From positions 1 through 64,000 of IMG/VR virus record IMGVR_UViG_3300017991_000009: 64,000 nt of DNA; one strand, given 5' to 3'. Of the stretch, positions 48,407 to 56,873 are shown piece by piece (position 1 is the first letter of the stretch; every line of letters begins with the position of its first letter). The position numbers and the translations under genes are program-made. The notes beneath the pieces are model-generated. The model was not told where the DNA came from. It ran no database searches and was given only the letters and a program-made list of their open reading frames with translations. Source of the stretch: a virus.

Positions 48407-48958
48407 ATGAAGAAAACGGAGAACAAGTTCAGCGTGTCGATCAACACTGGTGCTGTCGACCGCATCGTAGAAGAGATGCGGGTTGATATGCTGAAGGCGG
48501 GATTGACCAAGGAGCAAACCGACGGCATATTCCAGCAGGCCCACGACCAATACCGCACCTGCCGCGACGCGGGGAACTACTGGGATCATGTTAAGCGGTG
48601 TGCGGAGCAGGCGCTTGCTGCCTTGCCTCGCTGCGAGGAGTGCAAACGGGTGGTGCAGTATGAGGATGCGCCCGTGTGCCCCGAGTGTAGGAAGGGAGAG
48701 GTCAAGGTAGAAGTGGAGGGAGTAGTCAACGAAGGTGTCAACCCCGTGCACCCGACCAAGCCCTGGCGCAAGGAGGTGGGGCAGTTCTCCTTCCAGTTCG
48801 ACCATGCGGATGGGGGAGTCAGTACCTATTGTGCCCCCGTCTTCATCGAAGCGGAGGCGATGTACGAGCAAGCCCACAAGATCCTCACCAGAGTGGTGGA
48901 GGCTGGGGATAACCTGAAGCTAGCCGAGCTAGTGATGAAGTTCTTCGGTCAAGAGTAG
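48407..48958 (+). CDS. Unknown protein with central zinc ribbon
   Basis: A 183-residue product, ATG 48407 after AGGAGCAGGTG. CEECKR and CPECRK near 80-100 form a zinc ribbon between a helical N-terminal part and a mixed C-terminal part. No family is recognised. Confidence 0.55.
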   Translation: MKKTENKFSVSINTGAVDRIVEEMRVDMLKAGLTKEQTDGIFQQAHDQYRTCRDAGNYWDHVKRCAEQALAALPRCEECKRVVQYEDAPVCPECRKGEVKVEVEGVVNEGVNPVHPTKPWRKEVGQFSFQFDHADGGVSTYCAPVFIEAEAMYEQAHKILTRVVEAGDNLKLAELVMKFFGQE

Positions 48959-48967
48959 GAGGCAGCC

Positions 48968-49546
48968 ATGAAAGAGAGCAAGAGGACGGCCACCAACCAG
49001 CGCCCGCTCCTGAAGCGGCAGGAGGAGATCACCTCCTGGCTTGTGGGTAGGCTAGAGGCGATCAGGCAGGCGCGCAAGACGCGCTCTGTTGACCTGGGGA
49101 TTGCCCAGGCTCGGGTGGCCGCGCACGCGGCGCAGGCTGACGGGTTGGCGGAGAAGAAGGGGCAGTGTCAGGACAAGATCGCTTCCCTGGTGGAACAGAT
49201 CACCACCTGCAATCTTCAGATCGCCGCCCTCAAGAAGGAGATCGCCAGCGTGGAGGAGCAGCAGGATCGGGTGAGTGGTCATATGGCGAAGGCAGAGCAG
49301 AACGTCAGGCGTGTGCGACTGCATCACGTCGGCGTTATGCGGAAGCTGCAGGATGGGAAAGTTCGCCGTAAGCGTCGCGAACTCGCGAAGGTGGTCCGCC
49401 GGTTGGAGGCGAAGGAGCGCCGCCGGCGGGAGTCGGAGGAGTTGCCGAGGTTGGCGCCCCATGAGTTTCCTTTCATGACGCCGAAGATGAAGGCCGAGCA
49501 GATGAAGAAAGCCGAAGAGGAGAAGAAGGAGGCTACCAATGGCTGA
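48968..49546 (+). CDS. Long coiled-coil basic protein
   Basis: A 192-residue product, almost wholly coiled coil with heptads (EKKGQCQDKIASLVEQIT) and a basic region near 125-150 (RRKRRELAKVVRRLEAKER). No catalytic motif. May be a scaffold or nucleic-acid binding protein. Confidence 0.55.
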   Translation: MKESKRTATNQRPLLKRQEEITSWLVGRLEAIRQARKTRSVDLGIAQARVAAHAAQADGLAEKKGQCQDKIASLVEQITTCNLQIAALKKEIASVEEQQDRVSGHMAKAEQNVRRVRLHHVGVMRKLQDGKVRRKRRELAKVVRRLEAKERRRRESEELPRLAPHEFPFMTPKMKAEQMKKAEEEKKEATNG

Positions 49547-49796
49547 CGAAGTGAACGAGGTGAAGAACCTATCCGGTCTCAAGATCTTCGAGCTAGAGGA
49601 GATCAGAATCAATGAGTACCACCCGCAGGACGATGGCAAAGGGCTGCCTACTGAAGTGCACATGGCCCTGCGGTTGATGGGTGCCCCTCCCAACATGTTG
49701 ATGGTGATGCGGCTGAAGTCGCGCCGCGCGGTGGATGACCTGGTGACGGCTTTGTGTCGGCATCGGGACAACGTGTGGCCGGAGAGGGGATCCTGA
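49539..49796 (+). CDS. Unknown 85-residue protein
   Basis: Overlaps the coiled-coil gene by 8 bp. N-terminal acidic helix and a short beta region (MVMRLKSRRAVDDL). No motif is recognised. Confidence 0.5.
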   Translation: MADEVNEVKNLSGLKIFELEEIRINEYHPQDDGKGLPTEVHMALRLMGAPPNMLMVMRLKSRRAVDDLVTALCRHRDNVWPERGS

Positions 49797-50236
49797 TGTC
49801 GTATGTGAAGACCTTCACGCCTCGGCTTGCCTCCGTGCTGGGGCACATCTCGGAGGGGTGGATGAGTATCTACGACCTGTCGGAGAAGACAGGAGCCCAT
49901 CCCTCCTACATCAAGCGGTGCCTTCCCCTCCTGGATGAACTCGGCCTTGTGACCCGCGACACCGCGGCTGTCGCCGACACTGTGTCGGTGCGGTTAACTG
50001 CGAATGGTGAGCGGGCTATCAGATCCTTGTGGGGGGCTTTGCGATACCCGGCTGACGGTTCGCCTCCTCGCAACCCACGCAAGAAGAAGCAACTCAAGAA
50101 CGCAGTCAAACGCCCCTGCGGAAGATGCGGCGGCCAACCCGCCAAGGTGGACGGTGGTTGGTGCAAGGCATGTGCTGGCCAGGGCTACATCGTAGTGAAC
50201 GAAGGAAAGGTGAAAGATGGAACTCGCAGAGGCTAG
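49796..50236 (+). CDS. Winged-helix protein with C-terminal zinc ribbon
   Basis: A 146-residue product, coupled by TGATG. Residues 10-80 look like a winged helix (SIYDLSEKTGAHPSYIKRCL, LGLVTRD). CGRCGG and CKACAG form a zinc site near 108-130. A candidate transcription regulator; target unknown. Confidence 0.6.
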   Translation: MSYVKTFTPRLASVLGHISEGWMSIYDLSEKTGAHPSYIKRCLPLLDELGLVTRDTAAVADTVSVRLTANGERAIRSLWGALRYPADGSPPRNPRKKKQLKNAVKRPCGRCGGQPAKVDGGWCKACAGQGYIVVNEGKVKDGTRRG

Positions 50237-50678
50237 AGCGGTATTTAAGGAGAAGTTGGCTGGGGATGAGGGTACGTACCTCGCCTACCTTAGCCAGGTC
50301 GCTTGTGTCTTGATGGATGAACTCGACGTCACCAACAAGGCGGAGCGCAACGGGGTGGCGGAGCAGGTCCTCAAGGCGTTGTTCTGGGAGCCCGGTGAAC
50401 AGTCGCCCGGTGTACCGGAGGTCATGCTCGACAAGCCTACCAAGGAGCCTGACATGGTGAATCACCCGCCCCACTACCAGTCGGGGTCGATGGAGGTGAT
50501 CGAAGTCATCGAGGCGTTCAACCTCAACTTCCACCTGGGCAACGTGGTGAAGTACACCTTGCGCGCGGGGAAGAAGGCCGATCCCCAGGTCGATCTGGAG
50601 AAGGCGAAGTGGTACCTGGATCGGATGCTCAAGAGGATGGGTGGAGTAGCGGAGGAGGTAGTTGATGGATCCGAGTAG
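50217..50678 (+). CDS. DUF3310-family protein
   Basis: A 153-residue product. The C-terminal block VNHPPHYQSGSMEVIEVIE, KYTLRAGKK, DLEKAKWYLDR is the DUF3310 (SaV-like) signature, common in phages and sometimes annotated as nucleotide kinase without proof. The N-terminal 75 residues are an extra helical part. Confidence 0.8.
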   Translation: MELAEARAVFKEKLAGDEGTYLAYLSQVACVLMDELDVTNKAERNGVAEQVLKALFWEPGEQSPGVPEVMLDKPTKEPDMVNHPPHYQSGSMEVIEVIEAFNLNFHLGNVVKYTLRAGKKADPQVDLEKAKWYLDRMLKRMGGVAEEVVDGSE

Positions 50679-50949
50679 CGGTAAGTTCTACCGAGAACTG
50701 AACGATGACGAGGCGGCCGAGTCACGAGGGCAGTTGGATGCCCTGCGCCATAGGTTCATCGAGAAGGGTGGCGAGGTCATCCCCGTACCCGATGACTTCA
50801 TCCCCTTTGAGACAGGCGAGCGTATCCCCATCAAGGGTTACTTCTTCAAGCTCGTCGAGATCGATACCATCAACCACACCATTAAGCTCAAGTTTGAGGG
50901 CCCCACCAAATCGACCCAGCGCAAGGCGAAGAAGAAAGGGAGGAAGTGA
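50665..50949 (+). CDS. Small beta-rich protein
   Basis: A 94-residue product, ATG 50665 after GGAGGAGG. Beta strands (YFFKLVEIDTINHTIKLKFEG) and a basic end. No family is recognised. A 16-codon frame (50949-50999) overlaps its stop but is too short to call. Confidence 0.5.
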   Translation: MDPSSGKFYRELNDDEAAESRGQLDALRHRFIEKGGEVIPVPDDFIPFETGERIPIKGYFFKLVEIDTINHTIKLKFEGPTKSTQRKAKKKGRK

Positions 50950-51008
50950 TGAAGGTAGGCTATATAGCCGGTTCACTCACAGGAAACTGGATCTCCTGAA
51001 CATCAAAC

Positions 51009-51026
51009 CAAAATGGAGTCATTTTG
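51009..51026. terminator. Possible bidirectional terminator between convergent genes
   Basis: CAAAATG (51009-51015) and CATTTTG (51020-51026) pair with a 4-nt loop between the rightward 50665 gene and the leftward repressor. The stem is AT-rich, so support is modest. Confidence 0.35.
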
Positions 51027-51040
51027 TAGAGCAGCCCCAG

Positions 51041-51391
51041 TTACCGGGACCTTTTGTGGAGGGCGGCCCTCTTCCGGGCAAGCATGTTGAGGCACGCATC
51101 TAACAACCAGATGGTGCGGGGGATGTCCTTCTCGTCACACCGTGTGTTGATCTCGTCTATGAGGTCGCCTTCTACCCGCGCCATTAAGGTGACTTTATGG
51201 GCTAGCATCTTCTCCGCGGACACCAATACCTCCCGCGGCCTCCTCATCCTCAAGTAGATCCGAAAGGCGCGGGTCATCCACTGGTTCCTGCTTATCCCGC
51301 TTCGTTCTACTGCGCGATCTACTTGAGCTAGGAGGTCAGTGCCTAGCCGAAATTGTATCGGGTACTTGTCAGGGGCTCGCTCTTGTGCCAT
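51041..51391 (-). CDS. Tandem ribbon-helix-helix repressor
   Basis: A 116-residue product and the only clear minus-strand gene. Start at 51391 (ATG on the minus strand) behind GGAGAG. Two RHH units are visible: YPIQFRLGTDLLAQVDRAV with SRNQWMTRAFRIYL, then HKVTLMARVEGDLIDEI with PRTIWLLDACLNML. Reversed orientation and a perfect inverted repeat in its upstream gap mark it as a phage regulator, probably autorepressing. Confidence 0.8.
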   Translation of the reverse strand: MAQERAPDKYPIQFRLGTDLLAQVDRAVERSGISRNQWMTRAFRIYLRMRRPREVLVSAEKMLAHKVTLMARVEGDLIDEINTRCDEKDIPRTIWLLDACLNMLARKRAALHKRSR

Positions 51392-51425
51392 GACTACTCT
51401 CCTTGGGACCCTTGGGATGTACCAT

Positions 51426-51472
51426 ACAAAACGACTGCACTTCAAGCCTTTTGCAATATGCAGTCGTTTTGT
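51426..51472. promoter_or_regulatory. Operator: 14-bp inverted repeat in the divergent promoter gap
   Basis: ACAAAACGACTGCA (51426-51439) and TGCAGTCGTTTTGT (51459-51472) are exact inverted copies with a 19-nt spacer (centre-to-centre 33 bp, about three helical turns). TTGCAA (51451-51456) lies between the arms as a possible -35 with TGTAAA (51475-51480) 18 nt away. It sits between the leftward repressor and the rightward 51509 gene. Confidence 0.75.
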
Positions 51473-51508
51473 GTTGTAAATCGAATCTGAAAGTGGTAGG
51501 AGATTGGT

Positions 51509-51715
51509 ATGAGAGTAACCCAGGTACACGAGCTAAAGACGGCGAGGGATGTCCTGCGGTTTTGCAGGACGTTGGTCCGTCTGAAAAACGAGTCGCCGCG
51601 GTCTTTGACTTTCACGGTCGCGGTAACAGCGGAGCAGCAGGTGAAGGTGGTCCGGCCGACGGGTCGGAAGGTGAATGGGAACTACTTGGAGGATACCCTT
51701 GAGCGCCTTGGTTGA
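51509..51715 (+). CDS. Small unknown protein under the divergent promoter
   Basis: A 68-residue product, ATG 51509 after GGTAGGAGATTGGT. Beta-rich middle (SLTFTVAVTAEQQVKVV). First rightward gene after the operator, so it is likely controlled by the repressor. Function unknown. Confidence 0.6.
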   Translation: MRVTQVHELKTARDVLRFCRTLVRLKNESPRSLTFTVAVTAEQQVKVVRPTGRKVNGNYLEDTLERLG

Positions 51716-52313
51716 TCACAAGTTTGGGTACACCACCATGCGCTGTATGGCAGGTGGGCGGTTAGACCAGCTATGCGCGGAACTGAAGCAGGAGTTCCCC
51801 AAGCTGCGGATGCAGGAGAAACGAAGGCACTGGTACTGGAGGGTATTGCGTTACCTGATTCTCGTGCTTACCTTCGGTGGGAACCGCAGGTTTCTGGGCG
51901 GGTTCACAACAACGATCAGGCAGACGATCGCTTGGAGTGATGAGAAGTGGGAGAAGATAGATAGGAGGCTTGACAGTAACTGGGAGGACCGAGTGTGGTC
52001 TACCCTCATGCACGAAAGGGAACACCTCCGGCAGTTCAAGAGGTACACCACGATCGGGATGTCGTTGCTGTACTTGCTGGTCTTCTTCCCAGTGGGGCTA
52101 TCATGGTTTAGGGCACGCTTCGAAAGAGAAGGCTATCTCCAGACACTGAGGTGTTGGTACGCCCTAGATCCGAGTTGGGCTCGGCACCCCAAAGCAAAGA
52201 GATGGTGGGTCGACCAGTTCACTGGTCCGAACTACGCCTGGTGCTGGATCTTCAGAGGTCAAGTGGAGGGGTGGTACGATCGCGAATTGTTTATGCTAGA
52301 GGCAGCAGCTTGA
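51699..52313 (+). CDS. Membrane-associated HExxH protein
   Basis: A 204-residue product; TTG 51699 fits GGAGG at 51688-51692. HEREH at 105-109 is a zincin zinc site, with a candidate third ligand Glu in FEREGY near 142-144. A hydrophobic hairpin lies at about 120-137 (MSLLYLLVFFPVGLSW), and another near 50-60. A second probable metalloprotease in the window, unrelated in sequence to the metzincin at 41551. Function unknown. Confidence 0.6.
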   Translation: MSALVDHKFGYTTMRCMAGGRLDQLCAELKQEFPKLRMQEKRRHWYWRVLRYLILVLTFGGNRRFLGGFTTTIRQTIAWSDEKWEKIDRRLDSNWEDRVWSTLMHEREHLRQFKRYTTIGMSLLYLLVFFPVGLSWFRARFEREGYLQTLRCWYALDPSWARHPKAKRWWVDQFTGPNYAWCWIFRGQVEGWYDRELFMLEAAA

Positions 52314-52741
52314 CCGATGAAGAGGACCTGTCGATTGAGCAAGTTGATCAAATCCTCCTCTCGTGGGGGATTGATCCTGTCGGCTTCAGGGAGTTCGCGA
52401 GAGAAGTGGTGGGACAAGAAGTGGCGCAACCTCTGCACGACAAGCCCTACACCCAACGAATCATCGCCCTGCGTGAGCGGGTTGACGTCCTCATCGGATG
52501 GCTCAAGAAGGCCGGGGCCAAACCGGAGGACCTCGCCTCTGTTTTGGAGGGAGTGATTAGTGGCCTCTACCAAGAAACCCACCAGTTTAGGGAAGGGCAT
52601 AGCGCGAAAAGGAACCAGCAGGAAGGCGCCAAAGAGGTGCGTGAAGCAAAGCCCCGGCGCTTCTACAGAGTTTGCCGAGCCGACCTCCAAGTCAAAGAAG
52701 CCCAAACGGCTCCTCCGTCCAAAAGGTTCAAGGGGCGGTAA
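52310..52741 (+). CDS. Protein directly upstream of TerL, candidate small terminase
   Basis: About 143 residues; TTG 52310 overlaps the previous stop with AGAGG before it. Helical (SIEQVDQILLSWGIDPVGF, KPYTQRIIALRERVDVLIGW). The last 182 bp are shared out of frame with the terminase start, so the C-terminal 60 residues may be dispensable. Its place suggests a terminase small subunit, but no helix-turn-helix is clear. Confidence 0.5.
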   Translation: MTDEEDLSIEQVDQILLSWGIDPVGFREFAREVVGQEVAQPLHDKPYTQRIIALRERVDVLIGWLKKAGAKPEDLASVLEGVISGLYQETHQFREGHSAKRNQQEGAKEVREAKPRRFYRVCRADLQVKEAQTAPPSKRFKGR

Positions 52742-54161
52742 GTACGGCACGGGGACTCACCCCAAGGGCGTAAGCCGCCACACCCAGATCGCCAGGTACG
52801 AAGCTAGCCGCGAAGCCACCAACGATATGCTTCGTAAGTTGGTGATCGAACACGATCGGATGGATATCTTCTGCGAGTTTATTATGGGTGGGGATCCGCC
52901 CATGTGGTTCCACACTGAGATGATGGAGTTCCAGGACGAGCACGACGAGGCTCTCATCTTAGCCTTCGCCGGCGCACGGAAGACCCAACACTGTACTGTG
53001 GCGCGGGCTATCAAGGAGATCATCAAGAACCCAGATGTCCGCATCCTCCTCGTAGCGGACGCCGCTGATCAGGCGAAGACCTTCCTGCGTGGTGTAAAGT
53101 CCCACTTCGAGAACAACGAGAAGTTGAAGGAGGTGTTCGGCGACTTCTATACCGGTGCCGATAAGTGGACCGACTCCGAGATCATCGTGAACAAGCGCAC
53201 TGCGGTTGGGCTCAGGGAACCTACCATTATGTGTGCCGGCGTGGATACCTCCTTGATCGGGCGCCACTTCGAGATCATCGTATCGGACGACCTGGTGACG
53301 GAGGAGAACTCTGCTACCGACAACCAGCGGCAGAAGATCAAGAACTACTTCTATAAGACCCTCCTCCCGCGCCTCACACCTGATGGCCGGCTCTGGATCA
53401 TTGGCACCAGGTGGCACGACGAGGACCTCTACGGCTGGTTGGCCAAGAACGACTACAAGGACTCCACCTACGTCCTGGGTATCATCGATGAGGCGACCGA
53501 TGAGTCGATCTGGGAGGATGTGTTCTCTACTGAGAGGATGCACCGCCTGCGGAAGGGTAACCTCGCAGCCTTCGAGTTACAGTGGCTATGCCGCAGTGGT
53601 GTCGCTTTGGGCGGCATCTTCAATGAGGACCACTTCCGGACATACGAAGACCTGCCCCCCAACATCTTCAAGTGGCAGGGCGTTGACCTCGCGGCCGGCC
53701 AGAAGGCCCGCAACGACTTCTTTGCTCACGTGACGATCGGAGTGGAGAAGACCCACCGAGATATCTATCTCGTGCACTTCAGGGAGGCGAAGCTCACCTT
53801 CCCCAAGCAACTCGAGCTAGTGAATCAGCGGTTTAGGGATCACCCTGACACCGTGCGGGTGGGCATCGAGGCGAACGCCTACCAGATCGTCATGACTCAG
53901 CAGGTGAGGGATCAGTACCCCGACATCCCGGTGGTGCCGCGGTATACCCTGAAGGATAAGGTTGCACGTGCACAGCAAATGGCGACCCTTGCGACGGACA
54001 AGCCGATCTACGTTCGGCCGCAGCACCACAAGTTCGTTAGGCGCTTGTGTGCTTTCCCTAATGGCCCCAAGGACGTGTTTGATGCCTTCGATATCGCCGT
54101 GGGGATGGGGCTCAAAGGAGTGAAGAAACGGGGTAGGAAGCAGTCGATTGGTTTGATTTGA
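52560..54161 (+). CDS. Terminase large subunit
   Basis: A 533-residue product from GTG 52560. Walker A-like AGARKT at 137-142, which departs from GxxxxGKT; Walker B IIVSDD near 238; nuclease Asp in GVDLAAG near 375; late DAFDIAVGMG near 515. It packages DNA into the prohead and cuts the concatemer. The first 80 residues form a Lys/Arg-rich extension beyond the usual family start. Confidence 0.9.
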   Translation: MASTKKPTSLGKGIARKGTSRKAPKRCVKQSPGASTEFAEPTSKSKKPKRLLRPKGSRGGKYGTGTHPKGVSRHTQIARYEASREATNDMLRKLVIEHDRMDIFCEFIMGGDPPMWFHTEMMEFQDEHDEALILAFAGARKTQHCTVARAIKEIIKNPDVRILLVADAADQAKTFLRGVKSHFENNEKLKEVFGDFYTGADKWTDSEIIVNKRTAVGLREPTIMCAGVDTSLIGRHFEIIVSDDLVTEENSATDNQRQKIKNYFYKTLLPRLTPDGRLWIIGTRWHDEDLYGWLAKNDYKDSTYVLGIIDEATDESIWEDVFSTERMHRLRKGNLAAFELQWLCRSGVALGGIFNEDHFRTYEDLPPNIFKWQGVDLAAGQKARNDFFAHVTIGVEKTHRDIYLVHFREAKLTFPKQLELVNQRFRDHPDTVRVGIEANAYQIVMTQQVRDQYPDIPVVPRYTLKDKVARAQQMATLATDKPIYVRPQHHKFVRRLCAFPNGPKDVFDAFDIAVGMGLKGVKKRGRKQSIGLI

Positions 54162-54225
54162 CTTCAGACTGCGTGTTATCCTACAGTTCAATCGTTGAAA
54201 TGACCCATTTTAAGGAGGAAACACA

Positions 54226-54552
54226 ATGTCAAGTTCCACAGGTGCTCGTTACAAGGCGGGCAGCATCGTCGCCACGAACGCGGAACTCCTGGTCCAGACC
54301 GTGGGATTCGTCCCGCAGAAGATCAGAGTCCACAACGAGGACAACAACGTGATGGTCGAGTGGTTCGAGAGCCTGGCCGCCGGCAAGAACGTCAAGCACG
54401 CGGCTGACGGGACCCGTTCCGTCCTCGCCTCGGGCGGCGTCGAGCCCTACAGCTTCGACGACGGCGACGGGAACCCCGGCATCAAGATCCCGCAGTTGGC
54501 CGACGTCAACGACACCACCACCGAGACCCTGCACTGGGAAGCCTGGGGCTAA
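54226..54552 (+). CDS. Small virion protein, candidate head decoration or stabilising protein
   Basis: A 108-residue product, ATG 54226 after AAGGAGGAAACACA. Beta-rich and acidic (ATNAELLVQTVGFVPQKI), no enzyme motif. The strong ribosome site and place between terminase and portal suggest an abundant structural protein. Confidence 0.55.
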   Translation: MSSSTGARYKAGSIVATNAELLVQTVGFVPQKIRVHNEDNNVMVEWFESLAAGKNVKHAADGTRSVLASGGVEPYSFDDGDGNPGIKIPQLADVNDTTTETLHWEAWG

Positions 54553-54600
54553 TCGCCGCTTAGCGGGTGACGATCAAGCAACCCTGGCAAAGGAGGAACA

Positions 54601-55113
54601 ATGCAAGTCGGAAACATCCCCGAAAGGCACTTTGACGGGCAATCGAACGTCACCCGTGCCTCTAAGAAGGAGGCCGCAGATCTGCACCTGGCGGAACTGC
54701 TGGATCTCATGCAACTCCACCGCGTCCCTTCCAATGTCGAGGCGGCAGCTTTCACGGCCGCGGCTAACGACACCTGGGAGGACGTTGACGTTGTGACACT
54801 CCTCAACGCGGCCCTCTCGTCCGACAGTATCCGGACAGGTGAGGCGGTTATGCTTCTCTGCACCCTGGAGGTGATCAACGGGGAAGCGGCCGTCAACAAC
54901 ATCAAGTATGGGCACGGCGAGATGCCGGACAACGACGATACCGTGAGGACATTCGCTATGGCGGGCGCGGTTGGTTCGGAGTTCATCCAGGGCGTCTGGC
55001 TGATGACCGACGACGACGGCCAGATCAAGTTCGAGACGGACGATACCACCAACGTGACGGTCAAGATCCATCTCGAGGGCTTCCAGTACATCAGGAAGTC
55101 AGCCACTTCCTAG
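54601..55113 (+). CDS. Virion structural protein
   Basis: A 170-residue product, ATG 54601 after AAGGAGGAACA. Acidic, mixed fold (GVWLMTDDDGQIKF, VTVKIHLEGFQYIRK). Probably expressed at high level, as is its neighbour. No family is recognised; a structural role is inferred from position. Confidence 0.55.
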   Translation: MQVGNIPERHFDGQSNVTRASKKEAADLHLAELLDLMQLHRVPSNVEAAAFTAAANDTWEDVDVVTLLNAALSSDSIRTGEAVMLLCTLEVINGEAAVNNIKYGHGEMPDNDDTVRTFAMAGAVGSEFIQGVWLMTDDDGQIKFETDDTTNVTVKIHLEGFQYIRKSATS

Positions 55114-55166
55114 TCGTGGGCTACATCTAGGGCGCGGTCACCCACCTCGCCCTTGAGGAGGGTGGC

Positions 55167-56837
55167 ATGACCACAAAACGCAAACGTGCTGCCCGCACGG
55201 CTAAAACCCCGGCGGACGCCGATCGTATCCAACTAGAGGCGATCGACAAGAAGGGGCAGCGGCGGTCGGTTACTCTGAAGGCCACGATAATTGACGGGCC
55301 CGAGGATGAGCCTCCGCGCCTGGACGAGGGGCCCACTAGCGCCGCTGACGAGCGAGACCCCTTCAAGAGCCAGTCGTTGGGTAAGCACCGCATCATTGAT
55401 CCACCCTACAACCAGCGGAACCTCCTCACCCTGAAGGAGAAGTCCAACGTGTTAACGTCGTGCGTGAACAGCATGGTGACTAACACAGTGGGCTTTGGCT
55501 GGCGACTCAGGGAACGCATCATGCCCGATGATCTCCGGCGGAAGTTCGAGTCCGAGATCATACGGGAGAAAATGTCCCTCCTCACGTGGCTTGAATCGGT
55601 GCATCCTACCGAGTCGTTTACCGCGTTGCGTGAGCAGGCGAAGGATGACCAGCACTCCTGCGGCAACGGTTACCTCGAGTTGATCGAGAATAAGGCAGGA
55701 CGCCTGGTCGGACTGAACCACGTACACGGCCACTGCATCAGGTTGTGTGAACGGCAGAAACGCGCCGTGAAGGTAGACGTACCGCGCATCCGGCCGGATA
55801 AGAACTTCATGATCGAGGACGTCGCTATGTGGCACCGCTTCAGGAAGTTCGTCATGATGGTCGGCACCAAGCCTCTCTTCTTTAAAGAGGCAGGCGATCC
55901 AAGGATGTTGGATCGCTACACCGGGGAGTACGGCAAGGACATCCCGTTCAACTGCCGCGCTACCTCACTCCTCCACTTTAAGAACTACTTCGCGGCATAT
56001 GCCTACGGCCTCCCTGTCTGGATCGGAGACACCCTCTCCGTAGTGGGGAGCCGCGAGGCGGAGGAAGTAAACTACGCCACTCTCCGCAACAACTCGATCC
56101 CATCGATGTTTGTCATAGTGGAGAACGGGTCACTTACCCAGGAATCGGTTGACCGCCTGCGGGAGTGGACGGAGCAGCAAATCCAGCGGTCGGCGAACCG
56201 ATCGAAGTTCATCATCCTGGAGGGTGAGACTTCTGACGAGGGGATCATTAATCCCACCGACTTCAAGATCAAAGTCGAGCCCTTGAAGCAACTCCAGCAA
56301 GAGGACCAACTCTACCAGGAACTCGACAAGAACAACCGAGACAAGGTGCGGCAGGCTTTCCGTCTGCCGCCCATCTTTGTTGGTCGGGCCGACGACTACA
56401 CTAGGGCCACGGCCGACACCAGCCGCGATATCGCAGACGAGCAGGTGTTTGCCCCGGAGCGGAACGGTGATGACTTCAAGACCAACCGCTTCATCCTCTT
56501 GCCCCTGGGTTCTCGGTTCCACGTGTTCCGATCGAACCATCCGAACATCACTGACGACATCGAGTTGATCCGCCTGATGGGCATCGCCGAGAAGTCTGGC
56601 GGTATGACCCCGCGGCGTGCCGACCGAATCATCCGTGATGTGTTCGGTGATGATATAGGGCCGATGCCCACCGGCATTGACCTGGACAAGCCCTTTACTA
56701 TCACGTTCGCCGAGGCTCAGCAGGGCGGTACACTTGCGCAAGGCAACGCGAACGCAGACCGAGTTATTGACGGCCTGCTCAACTTGCGTGAGAAGATAGA
56801 GGAGGAGCTTGAAGAAAGGTTGTACCACGAGGAGTAA
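55167..56837 (+). CDS. Portal protein
   Basis: A 556-residue product, ATG 55167 after GAGGAGGGTGGC. Portal-like blocks: FTALREQAKDDQHSCGNGYLEL, LLHFKNYFAAYAYGLPVW, and FRLPPIFVGRADDYTRATA near 410. The last is typical of phage portal families that bind the terminase and the MuF protein. Length fits. The portal forms the DNA gateway of the capsid. Confidence 0.88.
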   Translation: MTTKRKRAARTAKTPADADRIQLEAIDKKGQRRSVTLKATIIDGPEDEPPRLDEGPTSAADERDPFKSQSLGKHRIIDPPYNQRNLLTLKEKSNVLTSCVNSMVTNTVGFGWRLRERIMPDDLRRKFESEIIREKMSLLTWLESVHPTESFTALREQAKDDQHSCGNGYLELIENKAGRLVGLNHVHGHCIRLCERQKRAVKVDVPRIRPDKNFMIEDVAMWHRFRKFVMMVGTKPLFFKEAGDPRMLDRYTGEYGKDIPFNCRATSLLHFKNYFAAYAYGLPVWIGDTLSVVGSREAEEVNYATLRNNSIPSMFVIVENGSLTQESVDRLREWTEQQIQRSANRSKFIILEGETSDEGIINPTDFKIKVEPLKQLQQEDQLYQELDKNNRDKVRQAFRLPPIFVGRADDYTRATADTSRDIADEQVFAPERNGDDFKTNRFILLPLGSRFHVFRSNHPNITDDIELIRLMGIAEKSGGMTPRRADRIIRDVFGDDIGPMPTGIDLDKPFTITFAEAQQGGTLAQGNANADRVIDGLLNLREKIEEELEERLYHEE

Positions 56838-56873
56838 TCCCAGTATCTCTGCCGAAGGGCAAGGAGGTTTCTA

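Noticed and set aside
50949-50999. 16-codon frame after the 50665 gene
   Set aside because: Too short to support; no independent evidence.
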